Below are positions 1 to 9,098 of a stretch of 64,000 bases of DNA, one piece after another. Every line of letters starts with the position of its first letter. Position 1 is the stretch's first letter. The notes under the pieces are model-generated. The model did no database searches and was not told where the DNA came from. It saw only the letters and a list, made by a program, of their open reading frames with translations. Source of the DNA: Laspinema olomoucense D3b (lineage in GTDB: Bacteria > Cyanobacteriota > Cyanobacteriia > Cyanobacteriales > Laspinemataceae); assembly GCF_025370785.1 (NCBI RefSeq), contig NZ_JAMXFA010000032.1, positions 18,306 through 82,305 of the forward strand, read 5' to 3'. Position numbers and translations under genes: made by a program.

Positions 1-4
1 ATCG

Positions 5-2350
5 TTGAAAAACGAGGGAAATCACTCCCGAATTCACGGCGTATTTCGAGATATCACTCGGCGCAAAATTGATGAATTAAAGCTCCAAAGACAAGCGGAA
101 GTTTTACAAACTATTTTTGACAATCTTCCCCTGATGCTGGTATTTTTTGATGGTCAAGGTCAAATCCAGCTTCTCAATACAGCCCTAGAAAAAACCCTGG
201 GTTGGTCCTTGGCAGAAGCGCAAGCACAAGATACCTTTGTGGAGTGCTATCCCGACCCGCAAGAACGCCAAAAGATCCGAGATGCCATAGAGGCAGGAAC
301 AGGCGAGTGGATTGAGGTTAAAGCCCGCACCCGCCAGGGGAGAGAGTTAGATGCCGCTTGGGCGAATATCCGACTCTCCGATGGCAGTGGGATTGGCATT
401 GGTCAGGATATCACCGAACGGAAGCGATCGATCGCCGCCTTGCGCGAGAGTGAGCAGTTATTCCGTTCCACCTTTAATGGGGCCACTATCGGACTGGTTC
501 ATAGTAATCTCAAGGGTCAGTTTCTGCGAGTTAACCAAAAATACTGTGAAATTTTCGGCTATTCTCAGGAAGAATTGCTGCTTAAAAGTTGGAGAGATAT
601 TACTCATCCCGATGATGTGGAGGAGAATATTCGGTGTATGAATCCGCTGCTAAGGGGAGAGGCTCGCGAGTGTTCCTTTGAGAAACGGTATTATCGGCAG
701 GATGGGTCAATCATTTGGGCATCTCTGACGGTATCCCTCGTGCGTCAACCTTCAGGAGAACCCGACTATTTTATTGCCGCTGTGGAAGATATTACCGATC
801 GCAAAAAAGCAGAAGTTGAAAAAGAAAAACGCGATCGCTATCTGACTGCCTTAGTCGAAATTCAACATCAATTATTAAATTCCTCCGTAGATACGGACCT
901 TTACGAACTCGTTCTGAGTATTCTCGGACCCGTCTCCGGTGCCAGTCGCCTCTATATTTTTGAAAATTCCCGCGATTCCCAAGGTTCTTTAGTCACCAGT
1001 CAAAAAGCGGAATGGTGCGCCGAAGGGATGGAGTCCCAACAGAACAATCCCGACTTGCAAAATTGCCCCTACGAAGAATTTTTCACGAGGCTGCCCAATA
1101 CCCTGGGGAAGGGAGAAATCATTGAAGGAATTGTCTCTAATTTTTCGGACTCCGAACGCTTAGTTTTAGAACCCCAAGGGATTCAAGCAATTCTGTTGTT
1201 ACCCCTGATGGTAAATGGGGACTTTTTTGGCTTTATCGGCTTTGATAATTGCCTCGAAGCCCAACCTTGGGACCCCTTAGAAGTCAGCTTATTAAGTTCC
1301 GCAGCAGCGGCGATCGCCCTAGCAAAAGAACGTCAAATTACCCAAGCCGCCCTCGCCCGTCAGTTGGCTGCCGTAGAAGCCGCTACCGATGGCATCGGGA
1401 TTCTCAATGAAAATAGCGAATACATTTATTTGAATTCCGCTCATGCCAAAATCTTTGGATATGACGACCCCAAAGAGTTGCTGAATAAAAGCTGGAAAGA
1501 GTTATACCATACCCCAGAGATTCAGCAAATAGAACAGGAAGTTTTTCCAGTGCTGGGGGCATCGGGACAATGGAGCGGGGAAACCTTGGCCAAAAGACGA
1601 GATGGCACGACCTTTTCTGAAGAAATCTCCCTCACCTCTATTGCTGGGGGGGGATTAATTTGCGTGGCGCGGGATATTACCACTCGTAAACAATCCGAGG
1701 AACAAATTAAAGCCTCCCTTCATGAAAAAGAGGTATTGCTTAAAGAAATTCACCATCGGGTCAAAAATAACCTGCAAATCATCCACAGTTTATTGAAACT
1801 GCAATCCAGCTACACGAAAGACCCCCAAGCTCTGCAAATGTTCCGGGATAGCCAAAACCGGATCCGGTCAATGGCTTTGATTCACGAACTGTTATATCGC
1901 TCCCATAACTTAGGCAGCATTAATTTTTCGGAATACATCAACCAGTTAACCACGAATTTATTGCGAGCCTATAATATAACGGCTCATTCCCGGCCCAAAA
2001 TTGTCATTAATGTAGAGCCGGTTCAATTGGGAATCGATACAGCAATTCCTTGTGGATTAACCATTAATGAATTAATCACCAATGCCTTAAAATATGCCTT
2101 TATTGATGGTTTACCGGGGACAATTAGCATTGACTTTCATAAAGACGGACCGGACACCTACGAACTGAAAATTTCTGATAATGGGGTCGGACTTCCTCCG
2201 GACTTGGATTTCCGCAATACTGAATCTTTAGGGTTGAAATTAGTCTGTAACCTCACCCGGCAACTCGATGGAGAAATCAGCCTCGCTCGCAGTGGAGGAA
2301 CCTGCTTCACGATTCGATTTCAGGAATTAACTTACCAACCTAGAAAATAA
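5..2350 (+). CDS. Multi-PAS/GAF sensor histidine kinase (HisKA_2 type), 5' end probably outside window
   Basis: Probable cytoplasmic sensor histidine kinase. The visible frame begins with a PAC-like end (FRDITRRK), so the true start is probably upstream of the window and the TTG at 5 is only the first possible codon. Order: PAS about 27-140, PAS about 146-270, GAF about 290-440, PAS about 450-565, then a HisKA_2 dimerisation domain with EIHHRVKNNLQ (His about 583) and a HATPase domain with N-box NELITNALKYAF and G-box ISDNGVGLP. The HisKA_2 signature puts it with the light- and stress-kinase group that often phosphorylates stand-alone or REC-first partners. No membrane segment is seen. The next gene, a REC protein, starts 4 bases after the stop, so the two are likely co-transcribed and functionally paired (inference). 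The ligand of the PAS/GAF domains cannot be told. Confidence 0.9.
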   Translation: MKNEGNHSRIHGVFRDITRRKIDELKLQRQAEVLQTIFDNLPLMLVFFDGQGQIQLLNTALEKTLGWSLAEAQAQDTFVECYPDPQERQKIRDAIEAGTGEWIEVKARTRQGRELDAAWANIRLSDGSGIGIGQDITERKRSIAALRESEQLFRSTFNGATIGLVHSNLKGQFLRVNQKYCEIFGYSQEELLLKSWRDITHPDDVEENIRCMNPLLRGEARECSFEKRYYRQDGSIIWASLTVSLVRQPSGEPDYFIAAVEDITDRKKAEVEKEKRDRYLTALVEIQHQLLNSSVDTDLYELVLSILGPVSGASRLYIFENSRDSQGSLVTSQKAEWCAEGMESQQNNPDLQNCPYEEFFTRLPNTLGKGEIIEGIVSNFSDSERLVLEPQGIQAILLLPLMVNGDFFGFIGFDNCLEAQPWDPLEVSLLSSAAAAIALAKERQITQAALARQLAAVEAATDGIGILNENSEYIYLNSAHAKIFGYDDPKELLNKSWKELYHTPEIQQIEQEVFPVLGASGQWSGETLAKRRDGTTFSEEISLTSIAGGGLICVARDITTRKQSEEQIKASLHEKEVLLKEIHHRVKNNLQIIHSLLKLQSSYTKDPQALQMFRDSQNRIRSMALIHELLYRSHNLGSINFSEYINQLTTNLLRAYNITAHSRPKIVINVEPVQLGIDTAIPCGLTINELITNALKYAFIDGLPGTISIDFHKDGPDTYELKISDNGVGLPPDLDFRNTESLGLKLVCNLTRQLDGEISLARSGGTCFTIRFQELTYQPRK

Positions 2351-2354
2351 ACAA

Positions 2355-3515
2355 GTGGAAAAGATGATTACAGTTTTAGTTGTTGAAGATGAAATTATTA
2401 CGGCTATCGACATTAAAAGTAGTTTAGAAGACTTAGGGTATCACGTTCCTCCCATCGCTTCTACGGGCCAAGAAGCCCTAGCCCAGGTCGAGAAATTCCA
2501 GCCGGATATTATCCTGATGGATATTGTCTTAAAAGGGGAAATAGATGGTATCGAAACGGCTAATTTGATTCGCGATCGCCATCCACTTCCGATTATTTTC
2601 CTCACGGCTTATTCTGATGATGCCACCTTAGCCCGGGCCGGAATTAGCGAACCCTTTGGCTACTTACTCAAACCCTTTGACGACCGGGAACTCCATACCA
2701 CTATTCAAATGGCCCTCAAGCGCTATCAGGCTGAAGGTAAAATCCGTCAAGAGCGAGATCTCGCCGCCCAACTCCAACGAGAAGCGGAAAATTTGGTAGA
2801 ATTGAATTCTCGCTATATTGCCATGACTTCCCACGAATTCCGAACTCCCATGACAACGATTCAATCCTCATCGGAATTACTGGAACATTACAGTCATAAA
2901 TGGTCCGAAGAGAAAAAACTCAGCCATCTCAAGCGGATTCAATCCTCGATTAAGACGATGACAAAACTCTTAGATGAAGTATTGATGATTGGCAAAGCTG
3001 ACGCGGGCAAACTAGAGTTTAAGCCGATTGAGTTAGATGTAGTCCAGTTCGCTAAACAACTGGTGGAAGAACTGAATTTAAACCCCGATAAACCTCGAAT
3101 CAATTTGCGGGTCTGCGGAGAGATTGACCAGGCAACTCTGGACCCAAAATTGCTGGTTCATATCTTGACAAATCTCCTATCAAATGCTTTAAAATATTCC
3201 CCGGCTGGTGGAACAGTTAATTTTACCGTGAGCGGGGAAGGGGAACGGCTAATCCTGTCAGTGGAAGATTCAGGAATTGGGATTCCCGAATCTGATTTAA
3301 TCCATCTATTTGAATCCTTTCAACGGGCCAGCAATGTCGGCAGTCTTCCCGGAACCGGGTTGGGATTAGCGATCGCGAAAAAGTGCGTCGATCGCCATAA
3401 TGGAACCATTACGGTCAGCAGTACGGTAGGGGTGGGCACCACTTTCACCGTCACCTTACCCCTGCATTCCCCTGTTGCTTCCAGCCTTCCGGTGATTGAA
3501 TCCAGTTTGCCCTAA
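2355..3515 (+). CDS. Response-regulator/histidine-kinase fusion (REC-HisKA-HATPase)
   Basis: A receiver domain sits at the N-terminus (ILVL-type start VLVVEDE, phospho-acceptor region IILMDIVLKG, lysine in LLKPFDD). It is followed by a short coiled linker, a HisKA domain with MTSHEFRTPM (His about 160) and a HATPase domain (N-box [26 protein letters not shown]). The receiver has the LKGEIDGIETA style seen in regulators that pair with HisKA_2 kinases. This fits the kinase directly upstream: phosphate could pass from that kinase to this receiver and so gate the second kinase (inference). The start is GTG 2355 or ATG 2364; both precede the conserved strand and the difference is three codons. No DNA-binding output is present, so the final target lies elsewhere. 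Confidence 0.88.
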   Translation: MEKMITVLVVEDEIITAIDIKSSLEDLGYHVPPIASTGQEALAQVEKFQPDIILMDIVLKGEIDGIETANLIRDRHPLPIIFLTAYSDDATLARAGISEPFGYLLKPFDDRELHTTIQMALKRYQAEGKIRQERDLAAQLQREAENLVELNSRYIAMTSHEFRTPMTTIQSSSELLEHYSHKWSEEKKLSHLKRIQSSIKTMTKLLDEVLMIGKADAGKLEFKPIELDVVQFAKQLVEELNLNPDKPRINLRVCGEIDQATLDPKLLVHILTNLLSNALKYSPAGGTVNFTVSGEGERLILSVEDSGIGIPESDLIHLFESFQRASNVGSLPGTGLGLAIAKKCVDRHNGTITVSSTVGVGTTFTVTLPLHSPVASSLPVIESSLP

Positions 3516-3910
3516 ACAAAGCAAGCCAGATACTCCCACTGATTCTCCTGGGGCGGCCATAACTCCTGTTCTTTTGCCCCTAAATCGTGGATACTGTATT
3601 CAAGAAAGAGGACGGTTACGGGGTAACAACTCCATTGGTTATGGATTAGCCGAAATCCTGTTAAGAAACCCCCGACTCTTCCCTCCACCGTACTACCCTT
3701 TTAGATCTAATCCTGAAGCGACCTCTTAAGATTCCGGTACAGCATTTGATCAACCGGAGAAAAGACGAGGTTTCTGCATCGGATTTGTTGCCAAGGCAGG
3801 AGAGTATTTTTGAGCAACCCACTGGTTTTTCCTGGACTGTACTGAGATCCTAGAGGAGTTGTCAAGTCTGCTGAGTTGAGATACTATTAAACCAAACTTT
3901 TCTAGAGCCA
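3516..3910. other. Intergenic region between two REC-kinase genes
   Basis: No convincing gene. A short open frame here has no recognisable family features. The 3' part holds a sigma-70-like promoter (annotated separately) for the next gene. Fragments such as AAGAAACCCCCGACT resemble worn copies of the AGAAACC(C/G)GGTTTCT palindromes found elsewhere in the window. Confidence 0.5.
3859..3887 (+). promoter_or_regulatory. Candidate sigma-70 promoter for the REC-kinase gene at 3911
   Basis: TTGTCA at 3859-3864 is followed by exactly 17 bases and TACTAT at 3882-3887, a good match to -35 and -10 boxes, 23 bases before the ATG. The short leader leaves little room for a ribosome site. Confidence 0.5.
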
Positions 3911-5029
3911 ATGAAAAAAATTTTAGTGATTGAAGACGAAACAGGGGTTCGCGAAAATCTCCTCGATTTATTGGAGGCGGAAGATTTTGATGCGATCGCC
4001 GCTGAAAATGGTCGCGAAGGAATTGAATTGGCAAAAGAAAAATTGCCCGATTTGATTTTATGCGATGTCATGATGCCTGAGATCGATGGATACGGCGTCC
4101 TCACCGAATTGCGCCAGGACCCAGCAACGGCCATAATTCCATTTATCTTTCTCACCGCAAAAGCGGCAAAAGGGGATACCCGACAAGGCATGGAACTCGG
4201 TGCGGACGATTATTTAACCAAACCCTTCAGCCGAGAGGAAATTCTAGCCGCCATTTCCACTCGTCTGCAAAAACAAAGTATCACTCAAAAAAATACTGAA
4301 CAAAAACTACAAGCGTTAACCAACAGTATTGCCCTAGCCCTACCTCACGAATTGCGGACTCCCATGAATGGCATTCTCGGCTATTCCGAACTGTTATTAC
4401 AGGATATAGAGAGCTACGATAAAGCCGAGATCCAGGAAATGTTAGAAGGAATACAAATTTCCGCCAAGCGATTGTATCGGCTGGTTCAAAATTATTTACT
4501 CTATGCTGAACTAGAAATTGCCATTCACCAACCTCAGCGCCTGGATTATCTACGCGACCAGGCGATGAGTGGGGCACTAAGTATGATTTCACAGAGTGCT
4601 GGAGAAAAAGCCAAACAGACCGGTCGAGAAGCTGATCTTCAGATGGATATCGAAAACGCCTTCTTAAAAATTTCCGAAACCCACCTTTATAAAATTGTTG
4701 AAGAACTGGTGGATAATGCCTGCAAGTATTCTGAACCGGGGACGCCGATCGCAGTTAAAGGAGAGGTAAGCGGGACTGCATCCTATACCCTATCCGTAAC
4801 CGACTTAGGTCGAGGTATGACTCGGGAGCAAATTGCCAATCACGGGGCCTATATTCAGTTTGATCGCCAACTTTATGAACAGCAAGGAACGGGATTGGGA
4901 ATGGCCATCGCTAAACGACTCGCCGAATTATATGGGGGAAAATTAACCATTGAGAGCATCCCTAATCAAGAAACGACGGTTTCGGTGGTTCTGCCGATTG
5001 AGCTTAGCTTGTCAATTGAAGAAGAATGA
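3911..5029 (+). CDS. Response-regulator/histidine-kinase fusion (REC-HisKA-HATPase)
   Basis: N-terminal receiver with acidic pair IEDE, phospho-acceptor Asp52 in LILCDVMMPEIDGYG and lysine in YLTKPFSRE. A kinase core follows: HisKA-like ALPHELRTPMNGILGY (His about 146), N-box ELVDNACKYSEPG, GRGMT and GTGLGMAIAKRL. The domain order matches the 2355-3515 gene but the sequences differ, so this is a second circuit rather than a recent duplicate. Its receiver is close to that of the REC-GGDEF-EAL protein at 44164 (same LILCDxMMPxxDGYxVLT core and MELGAxDYLTKPF), suggesting a common receiver source. It probably has its own promoter just upstream. There is no membrane segment and no DNA-binding domain. 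Confidence 0.88.
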   Translation: MKKILVIEDETGVRENLLDLLEAEDFDAIAAENGREGIELAKEKLPDLILCDVMMPEIDGYGVLTELRQDPATAIIPFIFLTAKAAKGDTRQGMELGADDYLTKPFSREEILAAISTRLQKQSITQKNTEQKLQALTNSIALALPHELRTPMNGILGYSELLLQDIESYDKAEIQEMLEGIQISAKRLYRLVQNYLLYAELEIAIHQPQRLDYLRDQAMSGALSMISQSAGEKAKQTGREADLQMDIENAFLKISETHLYKIVEELVDNACKYSEPGTPIAVKGEVSGTASYTLSVTDLGRGMTREQIANHGAYIQFDRQLYEQQGTGLGMAIAKRLAELYGGKLTIESIPNQETTVSVVLPIELSLSIEEE

Positions 5030-5393
5030 ACTTGCTCAGGAGGAAGGGTGGAAAAGAATATCGCTAGTCTTGCTCTCTAGTTGGGTTCCACATTATTTAG
5101 GATTGCTATAGAAATATCTGTACCTCATGAGTTCAAAACCCGCTATATATCGCCAACCGGGCCGACAGGGGACGATTTTTAACAACAGTCGCAGAGTCTG
5201 CTCTCCCGGATAGGGTTCCTTTGTGAATCGGATGTGGGGTTGCCTGAAAATGAGGAAGGACAGAGCATTGGCCCTGTCCCTAGGATGCCCCGTGAATGGT
5301 GGGGTTTCAATCGATTTAAATGGGTCGAAGTTTGGAGGAAATAAACGGAACTGGACCAGTTTAAATCGATTAAACGGGTGATGGATTTCTATC
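5030..5393. other. Intergenic region between convergent genes
   Basis: No gene recognised. It separates the 3' ends of the REC-kinase gene (plus) and ycf34 (minus). It contains the long-range 12-bp inverted repeat annotated separately, which could end transcription from either side. Confidence 0.5.
5309..5371. repeat. 12-bp perfect inverted repeat with 39-base loop
   Basis: AATCGATTTAAA at 5309-5320 pairs with TTTAAATCGATT at 5360-5371. Each arm contains ATCGAT and TTTAAA. It lies between two convergent genes and could be a bidirectional terminator or a protein site. No T-tract follows directly. Confidence 0.6.
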
Positions 5394-5642
5394 CTAAGTG
5401 GGAACTAATTCCCCTGGACGTAATCGCGCCCATTTGCCCATTTCTTCTTTAAAACTTTCACACCCGACGACATCCCATTCCATTTCAATGGCATCCGGGG
5501 TATTGCGGATATTCACATTAATGGTAGGTTCTAGGGGTTCAAAATCAGGGGTTTCAGTTAAGTGGGGCTGTTGATGCTGATATTCCACTGCGTTATAGGT
5601 TAAGCAGCGATCGACATAGTGGCAGTTTACGCAAATACACAT
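5394..5642 (-). CDS. ycf34: Ycf34 family protein
   Basis: An 82-residue protein beginning MCICVNCHYVDRC, the cysteine-rich start typical of Ycf34. This small protein is conserved in cyanobacteria and red-algal plastids and has been reported to bind an iron-sulfur cluster and to affect photosynthetic function (family knowledge). Four cysteines lie in the first 13 codons apart from one later Cys in VVGCESF. The open frame extends 29 codons further upstream, but that extension overlaps the divergent nucleotidyltransferase gene and lacks family similarity, so the ATG at 5642 is preferred. The gene is divergent from the tRNA nucleotidyltransferase with a short shared upstream region. Confidence 0.85.
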   Translation of the reverse strand: MCICVNCHYVDRCLTYNAVEYQHQQPHLTETPDFEPLEPTINVNIRNTPDAIEMEWDVVGCESFKEEMGKWARLRPGELVPT

Positions 5643-5720
5643 CGTAAACACTCCATACGGCTTTTTTGTTACTCTAACGTAATCCACAGAGATATTGCCC
5701 ACCCGGTAGGTTGATTTTTT

Positions 5721-6989
5721 ATGAAACAAGGCGAATCTATTCGTGCTCTGGGTCCCGAAACTTGGCCGTTTAGCGTGGAAATGCTGCCTAATGATGCCTA
5801 TCTCGTCGGCGGTTCGGTCCGGGATGCCTTGCTGGAACGGCAGTCCCCCTATTTGGATTTAGATTTTGTCTTACCGGGTTATGCGATTAAAATTGCCAAG
5901 CAGATTGCCGATCGCTACAAAGCAGGGTTTGTGGTCCTCGATGATGAACGCAAAATCGCCCGGGTGGTGTTTCCCCATGCCACGGTGGATTTTGCCAAGC
6001 AGGAGGGGATGACTCTAGAGGCAGATTTGCAACGCCGGGATTTTACGATTAATGCGATCGCCTACCACCCCAAAACGGGGCAAATTATAGACCCTCTGAA
6101 AGGACAGGAAGACTTACAAAACCGCAGGATTCGGATGATTTCCCCCACGAATCTCGCGTCGGACCCCCTGCGCTTGTTACGCGGTTATCGGCAGGCGGCG
6201 CAATTGGGGTTTACCCTCGAACCTCAAACCCAAGCGGCAATTCGGCAATTAGCGCCTTTGTTGCGGCAGGTGGCAGCAGAACGGGTGAATACCGAGTTAT
6301 GGTATCTCCTGAACCGCATAGGGGGAAGTGCTCCTCTGGTGGCGGCATGGGAGGATGGGTTGTTGCGCTATTGGTTGCCCGATGCCACGAAAGATTCCCT
6401 AACGATTTTAACTCGGATTGATGAAGCAGCGATCCAACTCGGGGAAAAATGGCCGCAGTTGGGGGAAGAATTTTTGTTGGATTTGCGAGCAAGTTTAAGG
6501 ATTTCTGGATATTTAGGAGTTGCCAAATTAATCTGTTTGTTACCCTTCGACTCGGGTCTAGCTGAAGCGCAATTAATGCGATTAAAGTTGAGTCGGGTGG
6601 AAATTAAAGCAGCGATTCAGGTGATAAAAAGTTGGCAGTTCATCCAACAGCAACCGGGGTTGACAGACTGGACGGTGCGATCGCATTATTTTCTGTTTCG
6701 TCAGGTGGGGTCGCTGTTTCCCTCCCTAGCAGCGATCGCCCTGGCATCGGGAATTTCTCTGGAGGCCCTAGGCAATGCTGTTGAGCGCTATTTGAACCCG
6801 GAAGATTTGGCAGCGCATCCCAAAGTTTTGATTACGGGGACGGATTTAATCAGCGAATTGGGCATTCCTCGGGGTCCGCAAATTGGGGAGATTTTAAACC
6901 AAATTCAGTTAGCTACCGTGGAGGGAGAGATTTCCACAAGGGAAGAGGCACTGGCATTAGCTGATAAAATCAGGCAAGCTATGGGATAA
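5721..6989 (+). CDS. CCA-adding-type tRNA nucleotidyltransferase / poly(A) polymerase family
   Basis: Class II nucleotidyltransferase head domain: YLVGGSVRDALL at about residues 28-39, the acidic pair DLDFV, and RRDFTINAIAY. The neck region follows (DPLRLLRGYRQAAQLGF). It adds C and/or A to tRNA 3' ends using CTP/ATP in the cytoplasm. At 422 residues and with no HD domain visible, it could be a full CCA enzyme or one of the split CC-adding/A-adding pair known in several cyanobacteria; sequence reading alone does not decide. It starts at ATG 5721, the first Met before the fold. It is divergent to ycf34. Confidence 0.87.
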   Translation: MKQGESIRALGPETWPFSVEMLPNDAYLVGGSVRDALLERQSPYLDLDFVLPGYAIKIAKQIADRYKAGFVVLDDERKIARVVFPHATVDFAKQEGMTLEADLQRRDFTINAIAYHPKTGQIIDPLKGQEDLQNRRIRMISPTNLASDPLRLLRGYRQAAQLGFTLEPQTQAAIRQLAPLLRQVAAERVNTELWYLLNRIGGSAPLVAAWEDGLLRYWLPDATKDSLTILTRIDEAAIQLGEKWPQLGEEFLLDLRASLRISGYLGVAKLICLLPFDSGLAEAQLMRLKLSRVEIKAAIQVIKSWQFIQQQPGLTDWTVRSHYFLFRQVGSLFPSLAAIALASGISLEALGNAVERYLNPEDLAAHPKVLITGTDLISELGIPRGPQIGEILNQIQLATVEGEISTREEALALADKIRQAMG

Positions 6990-7021
6990 TTAAATCACCC
7001 CCAGGTAAAGGATTAGAAAGT

Positions 7022-7096
7022 GGGTTTCTTGCCCCAATTGGTGATAATTACAGCAATTGAATTAAGAAACCCGGTTTCTGAACCCCAGGTAAAGGA
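7022..7096. repeat. Left copy of a diverged direct repeat flanking the CHAT pseudogene
   Basis: About 75 bases running from GGGTTTCT through a spacer CAATT..ACAGCAATTGAATT to the palindrome AGAAACCCGGTTTCT (7065-7079). It matches, with changes, 8987-9060. A further worn unit, AGCAACCCAGTTTCT, follows near 7100. Confidence 0.6.
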
Positions 7097-7197
7097 CCAG
7101 CAACCCAGTTTCTACCGGAGTTGCTTTCAATCTCCTACTTTTATCCCAGATTGGCACAAGGCCACATCAATTCCATATTCGTCTAAATCTTCTGGGG

Positions 7198-8932
7198 TTA
7201 AACAGTAGAGGTCCATTTCTTGTAACCCGAATAAATCTGGTCTAATAACGGCCAAACCCGGGCCGTTTTATCCCGTGAGGCCGTGATGACGCTTTGTCCA
7301 TCGGGGGAAAAATAGGCGGAATTGACCCCTTCCCTATGTCCGGTTAAGGTATAAATTAGTTTGCCTTTTTTGTCCCAAATTTTAGCAGTTTTATCCTGAG
7401 AAGCGGTGAGCAAATAGTCTCCATTTTCGGAAAAATCCCCGCTGCGAATATTGTCCCCATGACCTTTGATATCTAACTCATCTAAACGGGTTAAGCGCAC
7501 AAAGATATTCCGAACCTGAGTTTGTTCCATTGGGGATAAACTGTGATATACTCGGTCCGCCGTTTGGGCGATCGCCTGACTCACTCCCCCGAGTTCTCGA
7601 TATTCCTCTCAGCGCAACCACCACTCCACCGCGCGATCGATCGCACAGAGTGTTAATCTCCCCTAACGCTTGATATCGTTCCTGACGCGCTTGGGAGTTC
7701 AAAACCACCGCCTCGGCCCCGAGACTCCTCTCTAGGATAGCTTTTTGGGCCTGGAATTCAGGAATCACGACCGGCGATCGCTCCTGTAACAGGGTCTGTA
7801 AACTCTTCAAACCCTCCTCAATTTCTGCACTGGTAAGGTCTCGATCCAGGTTATCACTAAACAGAGGTCGGTCCCCCAATCGGCTAAATAGGGCCGGAAC
7901 CGTGATATCATCCCGTTCCGCTAGTCCTGCGGTGGCCTCACATAAGACCAAATCCACCTGTCCAGACTGTCGCAGTTGTGGGTAAAATCTGCTGGTGAGG
8001 GCCAAGGCGGTTTTTACCGTGACGGGTTCACTCATGGCGATCGCCCCAGGCATCCCCAACTCCCGCACCAAGCGCTGTCCTAATCCGCCTAATCCCGCTT
8101 CCGCATCAGGACTGGCGGTTTCGCAGCTACAAAGAAAGGTAAAGTGAGGCAATCCTTTGGGTCCATTTAAGTCCGCTAACCATTGTAACAATCGAGTTGC
8201 CGTCACGGGTTCGACTTAATTCTTAGCATTAGCCCAAAACAGCACCGTTTCACCCCCCTCGATCACCTGGCCATGACAAACAAAGTGCAGCAGACTAGAG
8301 CGCTGTTCTCGCTTCGTGAGTTGCTCACACAACGCATCTAAAGTCGGGAATCCCACGGCATCCGGGAGATGGGCCAAAACATCGCCAGGGATGCCTCCCA
8401 ACGCTTGTCTCACGCCATCCACAGCATTCTGAACATCAAAGGGGGCTAACCGAAATCGATCTAAGGAGTCGGGAGTGGCAACGAGCACTAATGCCCGCAA
8501 ATCGCGATTTCCGATGGGGGGAAAGCGGCGTTCCGTAATTGCGGGAATGTATAGGGATAACAAAACGCGCTGATTCGTCGCCAACAGTCGCCAAGTATCG
8601 TCTATGGGGGCGCAGAGTCTTTCCCAGCGCAGGGTTCGGACTTCCAGATCCGTTGCTTCGATAAACAGTAAGACTCGCAAGGGGTCTTCACTTTCGTATA
8701 AAGCCCCCACAAAGGCATCCCGGATTTCATCTTGAAAGAGGGGGGCCCCTAATGTGCGACCATAGTCTCGGGGCCGTTTTTGCAAGCGCAGTAGTTCCTG
8801 GAGGAGATCAGGAGTCAGTTACAGCAATCCTTCTGATCGCTGGGGTAAAAGTTGCTGCGATCGGCTATATTTGACCACAATCGGCCAGCGATCGGCATTT
8901 TTGCGTTGGATTGTAATCTCAAAAACATTCAT
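7198..8932 (-). pseudogene. Decayed CHAT domain / WD40 repeat protein
   Basis: Read from ATG 8932, the frame encodes a CHAT-type protein (LLHFVCHGQ..GGETVLFW and FLCSCETASP, the His and Cys motifs). It is broken by in-frame TAA codons near 8820 and at 8216-8218. A four-base duplication in CGATCGATCGCG near 7640 then shifts frame, and the repaired frame meets a TGA near 7610. It resumes as GGVSQAIAQTADRVYHS, the end of an nSTAND-like ATPase module, and two WD40 units (TASQDKTAKIWD, TASRDKTARVW). The body of the ATPase and most WD40 blades are missing, so an internal deletion and a 3' truncation are likely. Another frame stays open for about 35 codons past 7260, a further sign of a shift there. 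Intact relatives are large signalling or caspase-like proteins. No intact product is expected. Confidence 0.85.
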
Positions 8933-8986
8933 TTCTTCAACTGCGGACTAGAAACGTTTCTCACACCCAGCAAAAGACCAGAAACC

Positions 8987-9060
8987 GGGTTTCTGACCCA
9001 AACTTGTGGCAATTGGCAGCAATCGAGTTGAGAAACCCGGTTTTTGACCCCCAATAAAGA
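8987..9060. repeat. Right copy of the diverged direct repeat flanking the CHAT pseudogene
   Basis: It starts GGGTTTCTGACCC, has spacer AATTGGCAGCAATCGAGTT and ends with AGAAACCCGGTTTTTGACCC. A perfect AGAAACCGGGTTTCT palindrome overlaps its left end (8980-8994). It corresponds to 7022-7096. Confidence 0.6.
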
Positions 9061-9098
9061 ACTACAGCACTTCGGCAAAACCTTTACTCTAATCAGGA

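Noticed and set aside
5370..5387. 18-base exact match to 57816-57833 (TTAAACGGGTGATGGATT)
   Set aside because: The second copy covers the end and stop of gatB; without further shared sequence, chance cannot be excluded.
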